Assembly (NCBI GenBank): GCA_040367435.1
Contig: BAABWY010000008.1
Span: 106,170-170,169, forward strand
DNA from: Hyphomicrobiales bacterium 4NK60-0047b
GTDB taxonomy: Bacteria > Pseudomonadota > Alphaproteobacteria > Rhizobiales > HXMU1428-3
DNA length: 64,000 nt
Direction of reading: 5' to 3'
Under the pieces are notes generated by a model that was not told the origin of the DNA, did no database searches, and saw nothing but the letters and a program-made list of their open reading frames with translations. This document shows positions 53,120 to 61,267 of the stretch, one piece after another (position 1 is the stretch's first letter; each line of letters starts with the position of its first letter). A program made the translations under genes and the position numbers.

Positions 53120-55771
53120 CTATCCAAGTATTTTTTGAACTATCTCATAACTATCCTTAGAGAGCTTAGATTCGAGAGAAATAGCCTTTAGCTGCTCTTT
53201 CATAAGGTCTTGGCGAGTAGGCTCAAGTTTTTGCCAACTTCTAAAAGAACCAATTAAACGTGCTGCAATCTGCGGATTAAAGCGATCAATGCGCAAAATT
53301 TGCTTGGCCATTAACTCATACCCCTTGCCATCTGGGCGGTTAAATTGAGTTGGGTTGGCACCAGCAAAAGCCGCCAATACGGCCCGTACCTTATTTGGGT
53401 TCTCAATGTTAAATTTTTCATGCCGCAAAAGAGACCGCACTGTTTTAAGAGCTGATGGTAGAGGGCACATAGCTTGCAGGCCAAACCATTTATCAATCAC
53501 CAAATGATCATCAAGCCATTTGTCATGGAAATCTTGAAAGACGATATCTCTTTCAGCCGAGCGATGCCCATTCAATGATTGAAGCGCAGCCACCGCAGCG
53601 GTCATATTACGGGCAGTATTATAATGAATGTTCGCCCGCTCATACTCTTCAGCCATTTCAGTTGCCGTTAAGAACATCAAGCAAGAAGCTCTCAAACTAC
53701 GTTTTCCTTCGCTCAAAGCATCAGGAGAATAAGCGCCGCGTCCCTGATGAGTTTCATAAACTTCAATCAGGCCATCACGTAACGTTTTGCCAATAGATTT
53801 AGCCAAGGCTTTTTTCGCCCGCCCATTGGCAGTCGGGTCAATATTATTCCCCAAAGCACGTACCAAATCCGCTTCAGTCGGGAGGGATAAAAACGCAGCC
53901 CTATAAGCTGGGTCAATCTCCTCGTTCAAAACAGTCTTGCCAATGAGGCGAGCAAGGCGGGCATTACCACCAGGTGCTTTACCATCTCTAATGCGCTCAA
54001 TCATATGAAGGAGTGAATTTGTCAGTAATGTTTGAGCTGCTTGCCAGCGATTAAATAAATTCGCATCATTTTGAGCTAGATAAATCAGTTCTTTTTCAGT
54101 GTAATCTATTCTCAAATTCACAGGGGCAGAAAAGTCACGTAAGAGCGAAGGCACATTGCGTGCTGTTACGGATTTAAACTCAAAACTTTGAGACGATTCT
54201 TTAATATGAATAACACTATCTTTAATCCGTTCACCGCTCAGTAATTTCGGCGTTTTGTCACGGCCACCAGCAGCCACAAATCCAAGACGCAGTGGAATAT
54301 GTAAGGGAACTTTCTTAGATTGATCTTGTGTCGGCGCTGTAACTTGTTCAACGTTTAGAGTGCCTGTTTTCTTTTCTTCATTGAATGTGTATTTGCAAAC
54401 AAGCTCCGGCGTCCCAGATTGATTGTACCAGGTAGAAAATTGCGAAAGATCAGCCTTATTCGCATCAGCCATTGAGGCAATAAAATCTTCAACGGTTGCA
54501 GCCTCTCCGTCATGGCGCTTGAAGTAAAGATCCATACCCTTGCGAAACCCTTTAAAGCCAACAATGGTTTCAATCATCCGGCAAAGTTCAGCACCTTTTT
54601 GATAAACCGTTGATGTATAAAAGTTATTGATCTCGATATAACTATTGGGACGGACAGGGTGAGACAGCGGACCACCATCTTCAGGAAATTGCACAGCCTT
54701 CAAGCGACGGACATCCATAATCCGCTGCACAGCACGGTTCCGCTCATCAGATGAAAATTCCTGGTCCCGGTAAACGGTGAGACCTTCTTTTAGGCAAAGT
54801 TGAAACCAGTCACGACACGTAATTCTGTTGCCCGTCCAGTTATGGAAATACTCATGCGCAATCACTGATTCAATCGCCATATAATCATTGTCGGTGGCCG
54901 TATCAGGGCGAGCAAGCACGAGCTTGTCGTTAAAGATATTCAGCCCCTTATTTTCCATAGCCCCCATATTAAAATCGGAAACAGCTACAATATTAAAAAT
55001 GTCGAGATCATATTCGCGGCCAAAGCGCTCTTCATCCCACTTCATTGAGCGCTTTAAACTATCCATCGCCCAGTCACAGCGATCTTCTTTCCCATGCTCA
55101 ACATAGATGCCAAGCTCAACCTGGTTTCCTGAAGCGGTTGTAAAGCTATCTTTCACAACGGCAAGATCACCGCCAACAAGTGCAAATAAATAAGCCGGTT
55201 TCGGATGAGGGTCATGCCACAGAGTGTAATGGGTGCCAGCTGTTTTTCCCTCTCCCTGCTCAATCAAATTACCATTCGATAAAAGAACAGGGTTGTCATC
55301 AAGCGAGCCTTCAACACGCACCGTAAACACCGCCATAACATCAGGGCGGTCTAGGTAGTAAGTAATCCGGCGGAAACCTTCTGCTTCACATTGTGTGCAA
55401 TAATTTCCAGATGAACGATAAAGTCCTGAAAGGGCTTTGTTGGCTTCAGGATTACAAACTGTATTAATCTCTAGAGTAAAGGCTTTTTGCGGAAGCTTAA
55501 AAAGTGTCAGGGTTTCATCTGCAACCACATAGTCACTGTCAGCTTTTAAAACTGAACCATCAAGCTTCACTGATTTGAGCTTAATCATCTCACCATCAAG
55601 AACAAGCTGTGCATCCGTCTCATCAGAAGCAGGGTTAGGACGCATTTTTAATTTAGATGAAACCTTCGTCGCTTTAGGAGACAGTGCAAAGTCGAGTGAG
55701 ACGTCATCTATAAGATAGGCGCTGGGTGTATAATCTTTTAAATGAATAACGGGTGGGTTATCTGTGCGCAT
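53120..55771 (-). CDS. pepN: Aminopeptidase N
   Basis: 883 aa zinc metalloprotease of the M1 family, removing N-terminal residues from peptides in the cytoplasm. The GAMENKGLNIFN exopeptidase motif precedes the zinc site HEYFHNWTGNRITCRDWFQL (HExxH variant HEYFH plus downstream Glu in LKEGLTVYRD). The N-terminal beta domain, thermolysin-like domain and long C-terminal helical domain (DUF3458) are complete. The length equals the usual 870-890 aa of bacterial PepN. Start MRTDNPPVIHLKDYTPSAY is normal. Confidence 0.97.
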   Translation of the reverse strand: MRTDNPPVIHLKDYTPSAYLIDDVSLDFALSPKATKVSSKLKMRPNPASDETDAQLVLDGEMIKLKSVKLDGSVLKADSDYVVADETLTLFKLPQKAFTLEINTVCNPEANKALSGLYRSSGNYCTQCEAEGFRRITYYLDRPDVMAVFTVRVEGSLDDNPVLLSNGNLIEQGEGKTAGTHYTLWHDPHPKPAYLFALVGGDLAVVKDSFTTASGNQVELGIYVEHGKEDRCDWAMDSLKRSMKWDEERFGREYDLDIFNIVAVSDFNMGAMENKGLNIFNDKLVLARPDTATDNDYMAIESVIAHEYFHNWTGNRITCRDWFQLCLKEGLTVYRDQEFSSDERNRAVQRIMDVRRLKAVQFPEDGGPLSHPVRPNSYIEINNFYTSTVYQKGAELCRMIETIVGFKGFRKGMDLYFKRHDGEAATVEDFIASMADANKADLSQFSTWYNQSGTPELVCKYTFNEEKKTGTLNVEQVTAPTQDQSKKVPLHIPLRLGFVAAGGRDKTPKLLSGERIKDSVIHIKESSQSFEFKSVTARNVPSLLRDFSAPVNLRIDYTEKELIYLAQNDANLFNRWQAAQTLLTNSLLHMIERIRDGKAPGGNARLARLIGKTVLNEEIDPAYRAAFLSLPTEADLVRALGNNIDPTANGRAKKALAKSIGKTLRDGLIEVYETHQGRGAYSPDALSEGKRSLRASCLMFLTATEMAEEYERANIHYNTARNMTAAVAALQSLNGHRSAERDIVFQDFHDKWLDDHLVIDKWFGLQAMCPLPSALKTVRSLLRHEKFNIENPNKVRAVLAAFAGANPTQFNRPDGKGYELMAKQILRIDRFNPQIAARLIGSFRSWQKLEPTRQDLMKEQLKAISLESKLSKDSYEIVQKILG

Positions 55772-55982
55772 AGCTAAATTCCTGCCTAAAAGCCTAAATT
55801 TTCAATAAATGGTGTAAAGACGGGCAATAATGGCGAAGTTTTTTGTTTTGAACAAGGGGCTTCGTGCATAAATACTGCAAAAATATATTTAGATAATCAT
55901 AATGAAAAATTATCGATTACAGTCGTTGCCAAAAACTCAAACTGCAACTAACTCACAGAAAACAATGGGAATAATATAAAAA

Positions 55983-56507
55983 ATGAAAAACAATCCGCAA
56001 CCATTGCCAATTGCAAGCAAAGAGGGCCTAAAAGCCCTCAAATCAGTAAAATTACTGTGTTGCGACATTGATGGCGTCATGACCGATGGGGGCATGTATT
56101 ATGGGGCTGAAGGCCAAATCATGGTCAAATTCAATGTCTTAGACGGCATGGGCATCAAGCTTATTCAAAAATTGGGTATTAAAACATGTTTTATCACCAT
56201 GAGTAATACATATATCATTCAATCAAGAGCCGATGTTTTAGGTATTGATTATTGCTATATGGGCATTACTGATAAGCGTGAAAAAATGGAAGAATTGACC
56301 AATGAATTGTCAATTAACTTCAATGAAACAGCCCATATCGCAGATGATGTAAACGATCTTTCATTGCTAAAAGCTGTCGGCTGTTCCGTCACAGTTCCAA
56401 ATGGAGTTGAAGAAGTCAAAGCAACAGCAAGCTTTATCACAAGCAAAGCCGGGGGCTATGGTGCGGTCCGAGAGCTATGCGATTGTCTTGTAAAAGCGCA
56501 AACATAA
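55983..56507 (+). CDS. kdsC: HAD-family KDO 8-phosphate phosphatase (KdsC-like)
   Basis: 174 aa, minimal HAD phosphatase without a cap domain. Motif I CDIDGVMTDGGMYYG has D28 and D30; motif II is in TCFITMSN; then MGITDKREKMEEL and motif IV IADDVNDLSLLKAVG. This set matches KdsC/YrbI, which releases phosphate from KDO 8-phosphate in LPS core synthesis. kdsD lies 5 kb away on the other strand. Divergent from pepN. ATG start at 55983. Confidence 0.85.
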   Translation: MKNNPQPLPIASKEGLKALKSVKLLCCDIDGVMTDGGMYYGAEGQIMVKFNVLDGMGIKLIQKLGIKTCFITMSNTYIIQSRADVLGIDYCYMGITDKREKMEELTNELSINFNETAHIADDVNDLSLLKAVGCSVTVPNGVEEVKATASFITSKAGGYGAVRELCDCLVKAQT

Positions 56508-56702
56508 AGAGCGAAGTCCCCATTAAACCATAAAAAATCTATGCGACAGTTCGTTGAGCATTCATACGAAAGGACGAAACAGTAACGCGCATCATCTCCA
56601 TTGCGCCTCAAATTCCAATATGCTAAAATATTCAAAAAATCATATATAAGAATATAAGGCGTGTTTTTAAATTCTGAATTTTGAAAAATAGGGGACGGGC
56701 AA

Positions 56703-57638
56703 ATGACACTGAATAGAAGAGATTTACTAAAAATAGGCGCAACGAGTGCTTCACTCATGGCACTACCAACGTTGGCCGGGCCTGCATGGAGTAAAAATAC
56801 CATAAGCGCAAATGGCATTAGAATTGATAGTGTCAGCGATGGACATCTGCAATTACCAACATCATTTCTGTTCGGTTCTTTACCCAAAGAAACCTACCAG
56901 CCAATCCTGAAGCAATACAACCTTCAGGCTGACACACAAAAGAGAGACTGTAACCTGACCCTTTTAAGGGATGGCAAAAGAACCATTCTGTTTGATGTAG
57001 GTTCCGGTCCTAATTTTATGCCAACAGCCGGTAAAATTGCGGATGCATTTGAGCACTTAGGTGTTCCAATGGAAGAAGTAACCGATGTTGTCTTCACTCA
57101 TGCTCACCCAGACCACTTATGGGGCGTATTAGATGAATTCGATGAACCATTATTCCCAAACGCTAAATATATGATTTCAGAAAAAGAATGGGCTTATTGG
57201 ACTGACCCGAACACCTTAACAAACATTGCTGAAAGCCGGAAAAGCTTTGCGGCAGGTGCCAAACGATTACTTGGAACCATAGAAAAAGATATGAACTTCT
57301 TCAAATATGGCGCGGAAATCCTGCCAAACATAGCAAGCTTAGACACAAGCGGTCACACAGCCGGTCATGCATCTTTTGAAGTTAAAATGGGATCTGAAAA
57401 CCTAGTGATTGTAGGTGATGCTATTAGCAATCATCACATTTCTTTCGAACAACCAGGCATCAGTGCAGGAAGCGATGAAGATAAAGACCAAGGCATAAAA
57501 TCAAGAAAAAGCCTCTTGGATAAACTATCTCATGAGAAAACAAAACTAATTGGCTTCCATCTGCCAAGCCCAGGAATTGGCTACGTAGAGAAAAAAGGCA
57601 ATGCTTATAAGTTTGTAGCTGATAATAAGTCTAAATAA
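56703..57638 (+). CDS. Tat-exported metallo-beta-lactamase-fold hydrolase
   Basis: 311 aa. The N-terminus NRRDLLKIGATSASLMALPTLAG is a twin-arginine signal, so the folded protein goes to the periplasm. The MBL core shows FTHAHPDHLWG (HxHxDH zinc site), DTSGHTAGHASF, and VIVGDAISNHH. It belongs to the glyoxalase II-like or AHL-lactonase-like branch; the substrate is not clear. Stand-alone gene between the KdsC-like and DUS genes. GGGGACGGG precedes the ATG at 56703. Confidence 0.88.
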   Translation: MTLNRRDLLKIGATSASLMALPTLAGPAWSKNTISANGIRIDSVSDGHLQLPTSFLFGSLPKETYQPILKQYNLQADTQKRDCNLTLLRDGKRTILFDVGSGPNFMPTAGKIADAFEHLGVPMEEVTDVVFTHAHPDHLWGVLDEFDEPLFPNAKYMISEKEWAYWTDPNTLTNIAESRKSFAAGAKRLLGTIEKDMNFFKYGAEILPNIASLDTSGHTAGHASFEVKMGSENLVIVGDAISNHHISFEQPGISAGSDEDKDQGIKSRKSLLDKLSHEKTKLIGFHLPSPGIGYVEKKGNAYKFVADNKSK

Positions 57639-57796
57639 ACACCACAACGGACTTAAATTTAAGCCAAATAATTGAGCCTACAATTCATCTCTGATCGCTC
57701 TATAATGGTCATGATTCTTTTTTAGTTTGAGAAGTGCTCGATCTAGATATAAAAGATCAATCTATTTTTTAATTTACGTGATTGAATGAAGCGCTC

Positions 57797-58795
57797 ATGA
57801 CAAAAACGGAACCCCACAAATTTTCGATCGCTCCTATGATGGAGTGGACGGATCGGCATTGCCGTTTTTTCCATCGGACAATCACAGAGCGCGCGCTTCT
57901 CTATACCGAAATGGTAACTGCAGACGCGATCATTCATGGAGACACAGAGCGCTTGTTAGGCTTTAGTGAAGCAGAACATCCTGTCGCCTTACAACTTGGC
58001 GGCTCTGACCCTGAAAAATTACAACAAGCCACCCAAATCGCCAATGAGTTTGGTTATGATGAAATCAACCTAAATGTAGGTTGTCCATCAGACCGGGTTC
58101 AAAATGGCAGCTTCGGTGCCTGTCTCATGCGCGAGCCAGAGTTGGTAAGAGAATGCATGACGGCTATAGGCGAGGTGAGCGAAAAACCACCAACTGTAAA
58201 ATGCCGCATTGGCGTGGATGAAATGGATGATGATGAAGGCTTGCAGAATTTCGTTGGGATTGTGAAAGCTGCAGGTGTAAATACATTTATCGTTCATGCA
58301 AGAAAAGCCTGGCTCCAAGGCCTAAGCCCAAAACAAAACAGAGAAGTTCCTCCGCTAAATTATGAACGGGTTTATAAATTAAAGGCCGAACATCCTGATC
58401 TAACCATCATCATCAATGGCGGTATTGAAACTCTTGAACAGGCAAGCGAACATTTGGCGCATACTGATGGCGTGATGATGGGGCGGGCCGCTTATCACAC
58501 GCCTTATATTTTAGAGCGTGTCGATAAACGCATGTTCTTCGAGTATCCCGATAAAAAATCTCGCTTTGATATCGCTGAAGCCATGATCCCCTATATTGAA
58601 AGAGAGTTAGAGAAGGGCACAAGACTTCACCAAATCACACGCCATATGCTAGGGCTTTTCCATGGTGAGCCAAATGCCAGAATGTACCGCCGCATTCTCT
58701 CAACTGAAGCCAATAAAGAAGGCGCTGGCCTGGAAGTCTACAAAGCAGCCCTTGATTGCATGAGACACTCCCAAGACCAAGAACTCGCTTCTTAA
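57797..58795 (+). CDS. dusA: tRNA-dihydrouridine synthase A
   Basis: 332 aa from ATG 57797 (a TTG at 57782 is the longer option). FMN enzyme reducing uridine 20/20a in tRNA D-loops. KFSIAPMMEWTDRHCRFFHR opens the TIM barrel; LNVGCPSDRVQNGSFGACLM has the catalytic Cys; VKCRIGVDEMDD, VHARKAWLQGLSPKQNREVPPL and IINGGI follow. These are the DusA form of the motifs. Followed by 465 bases of structured repeats with no gene. Confidence 0.95.
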   Translation: MTKTEPHKFSIAPMMEWTDRHCRFFHRTITERALLYTEMVTADAIIHGDTERLLGFSEAEHPVALQLGGSDPEKLQQATQIANEFGYDEINLNVGCPSDRVQNGSFGACLMREPELVRECMTAIGEVSEKPPTVKCRIGVDEMDDDEGLQNFVGIVKAAGVNTFIVHARKAWLQGLSPKQNREVPPLNYERVYKLKAEHPDLTIIINGGIETLEQASEHLAHTDGVMMGRAAYHTPYILERVDKRMFFEYPDKKSRFDIAEAMIPYIERELEKGTRLHQITRHMLGLFHGEPNARMYRRILSTEANKEGAGLEVYKAALDCMRHSQDQELAS

Positions 58796-58832
58796 AAAGT
58801 TGTGATAGAAAATCTACAAAAACCATCGACAT

Positions 58833-58946
58833 GAAGAAGACAGTGCTCTACTCCAGAGCACGGACATGACGCTATGGGCGTCCGGGGCGAGCCCCGCACC
58901 TCGTAGGCCTATGAGCTGAAGTTTATATATCAGTCGTGTGAGAAAA
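58833..58946 (+). repeat. Four-hairpin element, copy 1
   Basis: Hairpin A GTGCTCT/AGAGCAC (58843-58861), linker GGACATG, hairpin B GACGC/GCGTC (58868-58882), hairpin C CGGGG/CCCCG (58883-58896), conserved linker CACCTCGTAGGCCT, then hairpin D ATGAGCT/AGTTTAT (58911-58926), which pairs fully only with two G-U pairs on the plus strand. About 114 bp. Confidence 0.85.
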
Positions 58947-58966
58947 TCGACCAAGACAATTTATAC

Positions 58967-59082
58967 GAAGAAGGAGTTCAGCCCTTTTCGGGCTGAAGGA
59001 CATGGCAGCTTTGCTGCCCGGCGTAAGCGCCGCACCTCGTAGGCCTATGAGCTTCAGCTCATAGAATAGCCGTGAGAGAAAG
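58967..59082 (+). repeat. Four-hairpin element, copy 2
   Basis: Same layout as copy 1 with different stems: A TTCAGCCC/GGGCTGAA (58977-58997), B GGCAG/CTGCC (59004-59018), C CGGCG/CGCCG (59019-59032), D ATGAGCT/AGCTCAT (59047-59062). The 23 bases CGCACC...GAGCT at 59031-59053 are identical to copy 1 at 58895-58917; the stems are not. Confidence 0.85.
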
Positions 59083-59085
59083 AAA

Positions 59086-59112
59086 GCGGTTGCGTAGTGG
59101 GCAACTGAAGCG
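59086..59112 (+). repeat. Single copy of the TWGTGG hairpin repeat
   Basis: GCGGTTGC-GTAGTGG-GCAACTGAAGCG, with GTTGC/GCAAC fully paired and the usual TGAAGC end. It is flanked by the 10-base direct repeat GTGAGAGAAA (59072-59081 and 59118-59127). Confidence 0.75.
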
Positions 59113-59140
59113 AATATGTGAGAGAAAAAAGAGAAAATAC

Positions 59141-59236
59141 AGCAGTGAGACCCATTTTTTGGGGGTCAGGGGGGATGAATGGATCTCACCACTGTATCTA
59201 TCTGGGATCAATATGACTGGGATGGGGGATGGGGGA
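59141..59236. other. G-rich inverted-repeat segment
   Basis: GTGAGA (59145-59150) and TCTCAC (59184-59189) flank a region with GACCC and GGGGGTC that can also pair. Beyond it G runs at 59204-59206, 59219-59221, 59224-59228 and 59231-59235 are spaced so that a G-quadruplex is conceivable. Confidence 0.45.
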
Positions 59237-59260
59237 TGTCATATCAACTCCAAAACTAAA

Positions 59261-60136
59261 TTACTTATCCTTTGCTTTTATTTTTAAATTATGTCCAACC
59301 GGCAAAGGTGGGTTCTCAGACATAATCAAAATCGAAATGCGTCTATTCGCCGCCAAGAACGGATCCTCTGGGAAAAGAGGTTCAATGTCAGCTTTACCTC
59401 CAACTTCAAAGAAACGATCATGTGGTATTCCATTTTCAGCCAATATACTTCGGGCAGCTTGTGCTCTATCAGCTGATAAATCCCATAGAGTAAACCCTGG
59501 AGATTTGTACAAACGATTAGCGTCAGTGTGTCCCATGAGCTTAATGCGGTTTGGCAACCGTTTTACAATGGGTGCCATGGCTGCAAGTAGTTTGCGGGTG
59601 TGCTCATATGGCCGACTTGAACTAGCTGGAAACATTGAACGTGCTTCCTGGTCAATTAGTTGAATGTGCAAACCTTCAGGAGATTCCTCAACCATGATAT
59701 GGCTAGAGAGGTGACTAATCTCAGGCATTTCCTGCCAAGCTTGGCGCAGGGATGCAGCGGCAAGTGCAAATTGTCGAGGCCGTTCAATGTCGTTTTTCTC
59801 AATATCGTGAGTGTTGGCTTCTGGCCCTTGCTTCGTGCGTTGGTCATGGCGAATTTCTGCATACTCAGTGTCATTTTCAGACGCAACCGGGGCTACCTTC
59901 TTCACATATTGGCGAATAGGAGCGCCTTCTAGTTCAATCATACCAGCCTTGCGGTTTACAAATTGAACACCAAATGCATCTTTCATTGAACCAGCAACAA
60001 CCTGCAGCTTTTGCTTATCCTGAATAGAGAATGAGATGAGAAGAACGAAGAAACACACAAGGATGGACATAAGGTCAGCAAATGTGACCATATAGTCCGG
60101 AACGCCTCCGCCTCCACCTTTGTTTTTCAATCCCAT
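59261..60136 (-). CDS. motB: Flagellar motor stator protein MotB-like (OmpA domain)
   Basis: 291 aa. One membrane helix at 15-37 with the essential Asp in VTFADLMSILVCFFVLL (D21), a charged linker of about 100 residues and an OmpA-type peptidoglycan-binding domain with LMGHTDANR and LSADRAQAARSILAENGI, ending ANRRISILIM. It couples ion flow to flagellar rotation with MotA, whose gene lies 47 bases upstream. The TFADLM and SILVCFFVLL form is nearer PomB-like stators, so sodium coupling is possible but unproven. No other flagellar gene is in the window. Confidence 0.88.
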   Translation of the reverse strand: MGLKNKGGGGGVPDYMVTFADLMSILVCFFVLLISFSIQDKQKLQVVAGSMKDAFGVQFVNRKAGMIELEGAPIRQYVKKVAPVASENDTEYAEIRHDQRTKQGPEANTHDIEKNDIERPRQFALAAASLRQAWQEMPEISHLSSHIMVEESPEGLHIQLIDQEARSMFPASSSRPYEHTRKLLAAMAPIVKRLPNRIKLMGHTDANRLYKSPGFTLWDLSADRAQAARSILAENGIPHDRFFEVGGKADIEPLFPEDPFLAANRRISILIMSENPPLPVGHNLKIKAKDK

Positions 60137-60183
60137 ATCAAACTCTCACTAAACTCGAATAAATAAATTTATAAACGTCGCTT

Positions 60184-60954
60184 CTAAGCAGCAGCTGCCT
60201 CAAGTGTCGTTTTTTGTTTTGCTGTCATGTAAGCTTCAAGCATTTCACGAATTAGGGCCGGAGCTTTGTTTTCACGAAGTTGCATCACACCATCAATAAT
60301 TAGAGATTGGTTGACTTCTTCAATCGAAATTTTATTAGAAAGCTTATCAGCCATAGGGAGACAAATAAGGTTAGCCATCATCGCACCATAAAGAGTGGTC
60401 AATAGCGCAACCGCCATCGCAGGACCAATCGCAGCTGGGTCATCCATAGCTGAAAGCATCTGCACTAGACCAACAATTGTACCAATCATACCAAAGGCCG
60501 GACCAGCATCTCCAAGCATTTTATAAAAGCGCTGGGCTTCATCAAGGCGCTCTAAATAAAGGTCACGCTCTTTTTCCATGGTTTCGCGCATAAAGTCTGC
60601 GTCATAACCATCAGCAACATATTGTGTACCCTTACTCAAAAATTCATCAGTGATGTCAACACCTTCAAGACCTAATGGGCCTTCTTTACGGATGATCTCC
60701 GCGAGGTTGCAAATTTCATCAGTCATGTCAACAGGGCTTTTTGCTTTATGAGTAAAGCAAGACTTAGCGCCTAAAACAAAAGATGTCATAGTGTTCGCAA
60801 GAGGAAAGCGCATAATCGTCGCAGCAAAACCACCACCAAACACAATCAACATAGAAGGTACGTTTACAAACGTGTCTAATGTGCCGCCAGACAAAATAGC
60901 ATAAACAACAATGCCTATGCCGCCGATCAAACCAATTATTGTCGCTAAATCCAT
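60184..60954 (-). CDS. motA: Flagellar motor stator protein MotA/PomA-like
   Basis: 256 aa from ATG 60954; the open frame reaches 61002 but MDLATIIGLIGGIGIVVYAIL is the usual PomA-type start. Four membrane segments (about 1-22, 30-50, 150-172, 184-206) and the cytoplasmic loop with VADGYDADFMRETMEKERDLYLERLDEAQRFYKMLGDAGPAFGMIGTIVGLV, split across residues 105-165, are family-typical, including the Pro in GDAGPAFGMIG. Forms the stator with the next gene. Confidence 0.92.
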   Translation of the reverse strand: MDLATIIGLIGGIGIVVYAILSGGTLDTFVNVPSMLIVFGGGFAATIMRFPLANTMTSFVLGAKSCFTHKAKSPVDMTDEICNLAEIIRKEGPLGLEGVDITDEFLSKGTQYVADGYDADFMRETMEKERDLYLERLDEAQRFYKMLGDAGPAFGMIGTIVGLVQMLSAMDDPAAIGPAMAVALLTTLYGAMMANLICLPMADKLSNKISIEEVNQSLIIDGVMQLRENKAPALIREMLEAYMTAKQKTTLEAAAA

Positions 60955-61267
60955 TATTCTAACCCCGACCAAAACTGCGAAATAACGTGTCGCATGTATC
61001 AATTAGGGTTAATACTACGGGATTGATATGAATTAAGGCTAAAGCAAGTTGGTTAAAATTACCGCAAATTATGTTTCAAAATGAAACTGTTATCGCGGTT
61101 GCTTGTGGGCAACCTGAAGCGCAAAAATAACGCGGTTACTGGTGGGCATCTGAAACACAGTAAAAAAGCGGATGCCGCGACGGTTGCTGGTAGGCAAGCT
61201 GAAGGAGCACTAAAAGAACCGGCATCTGAAGCGCAAACAAAAATCCCGAGAGAAAACTAAAGAAAAA
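60955..61267. other. Intergenic region between kdsD and motA
   Basis: 313 bases between two minus-strand genes. It holds hairpin repeat array 3 (61095-61238) and must also contain the motA promoter, which was not recognised. No terminator was seen for kdsD. Confidence 0.6.
61095..61238 (+). repeat. Hairpin repeat array 3 (three degenerate units plus a fragment)
   Basis: Unit 1 at 61095 (GCGGTTGC-TTGTGG-GCAACCTGAAGCGC) has a fully paired GGTTGC/GCAACC stem. Unit 2 near 61131 and unit 3 near 61168 are diverged; unit 3 with its tail matches the 40 bp units of array 1 over about 50 bases (GACGGTTGC...GAAGGAGCACTAAAA). A fragment GGCATCTGAAGCGCAAAC is at 61220-61237. Orientation is opposite to both flanking genes. 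Confidence 0.85.

Larger units (their letters stand above)
58796..59260. other. Gene-free region with structured repeats
   Basis: 465 bases between convergent dusA and motB. It contains two copies of a four-hairpin element, one copy of the TWGTGG hairpin repeat, and a G-rich stretch with a long inverted repeat, all described separately. A 71-codon ORF at 59072 crosses three of these and is not supported as a gene. Confidence 0.8.

Noticed and set aside
59072..59287. 71-codon ORF over the dusA-motB gap
   Set aside because: It crosses structured repeats and a G-rich tract, has odd composition, and runs into the convergent motB gene.
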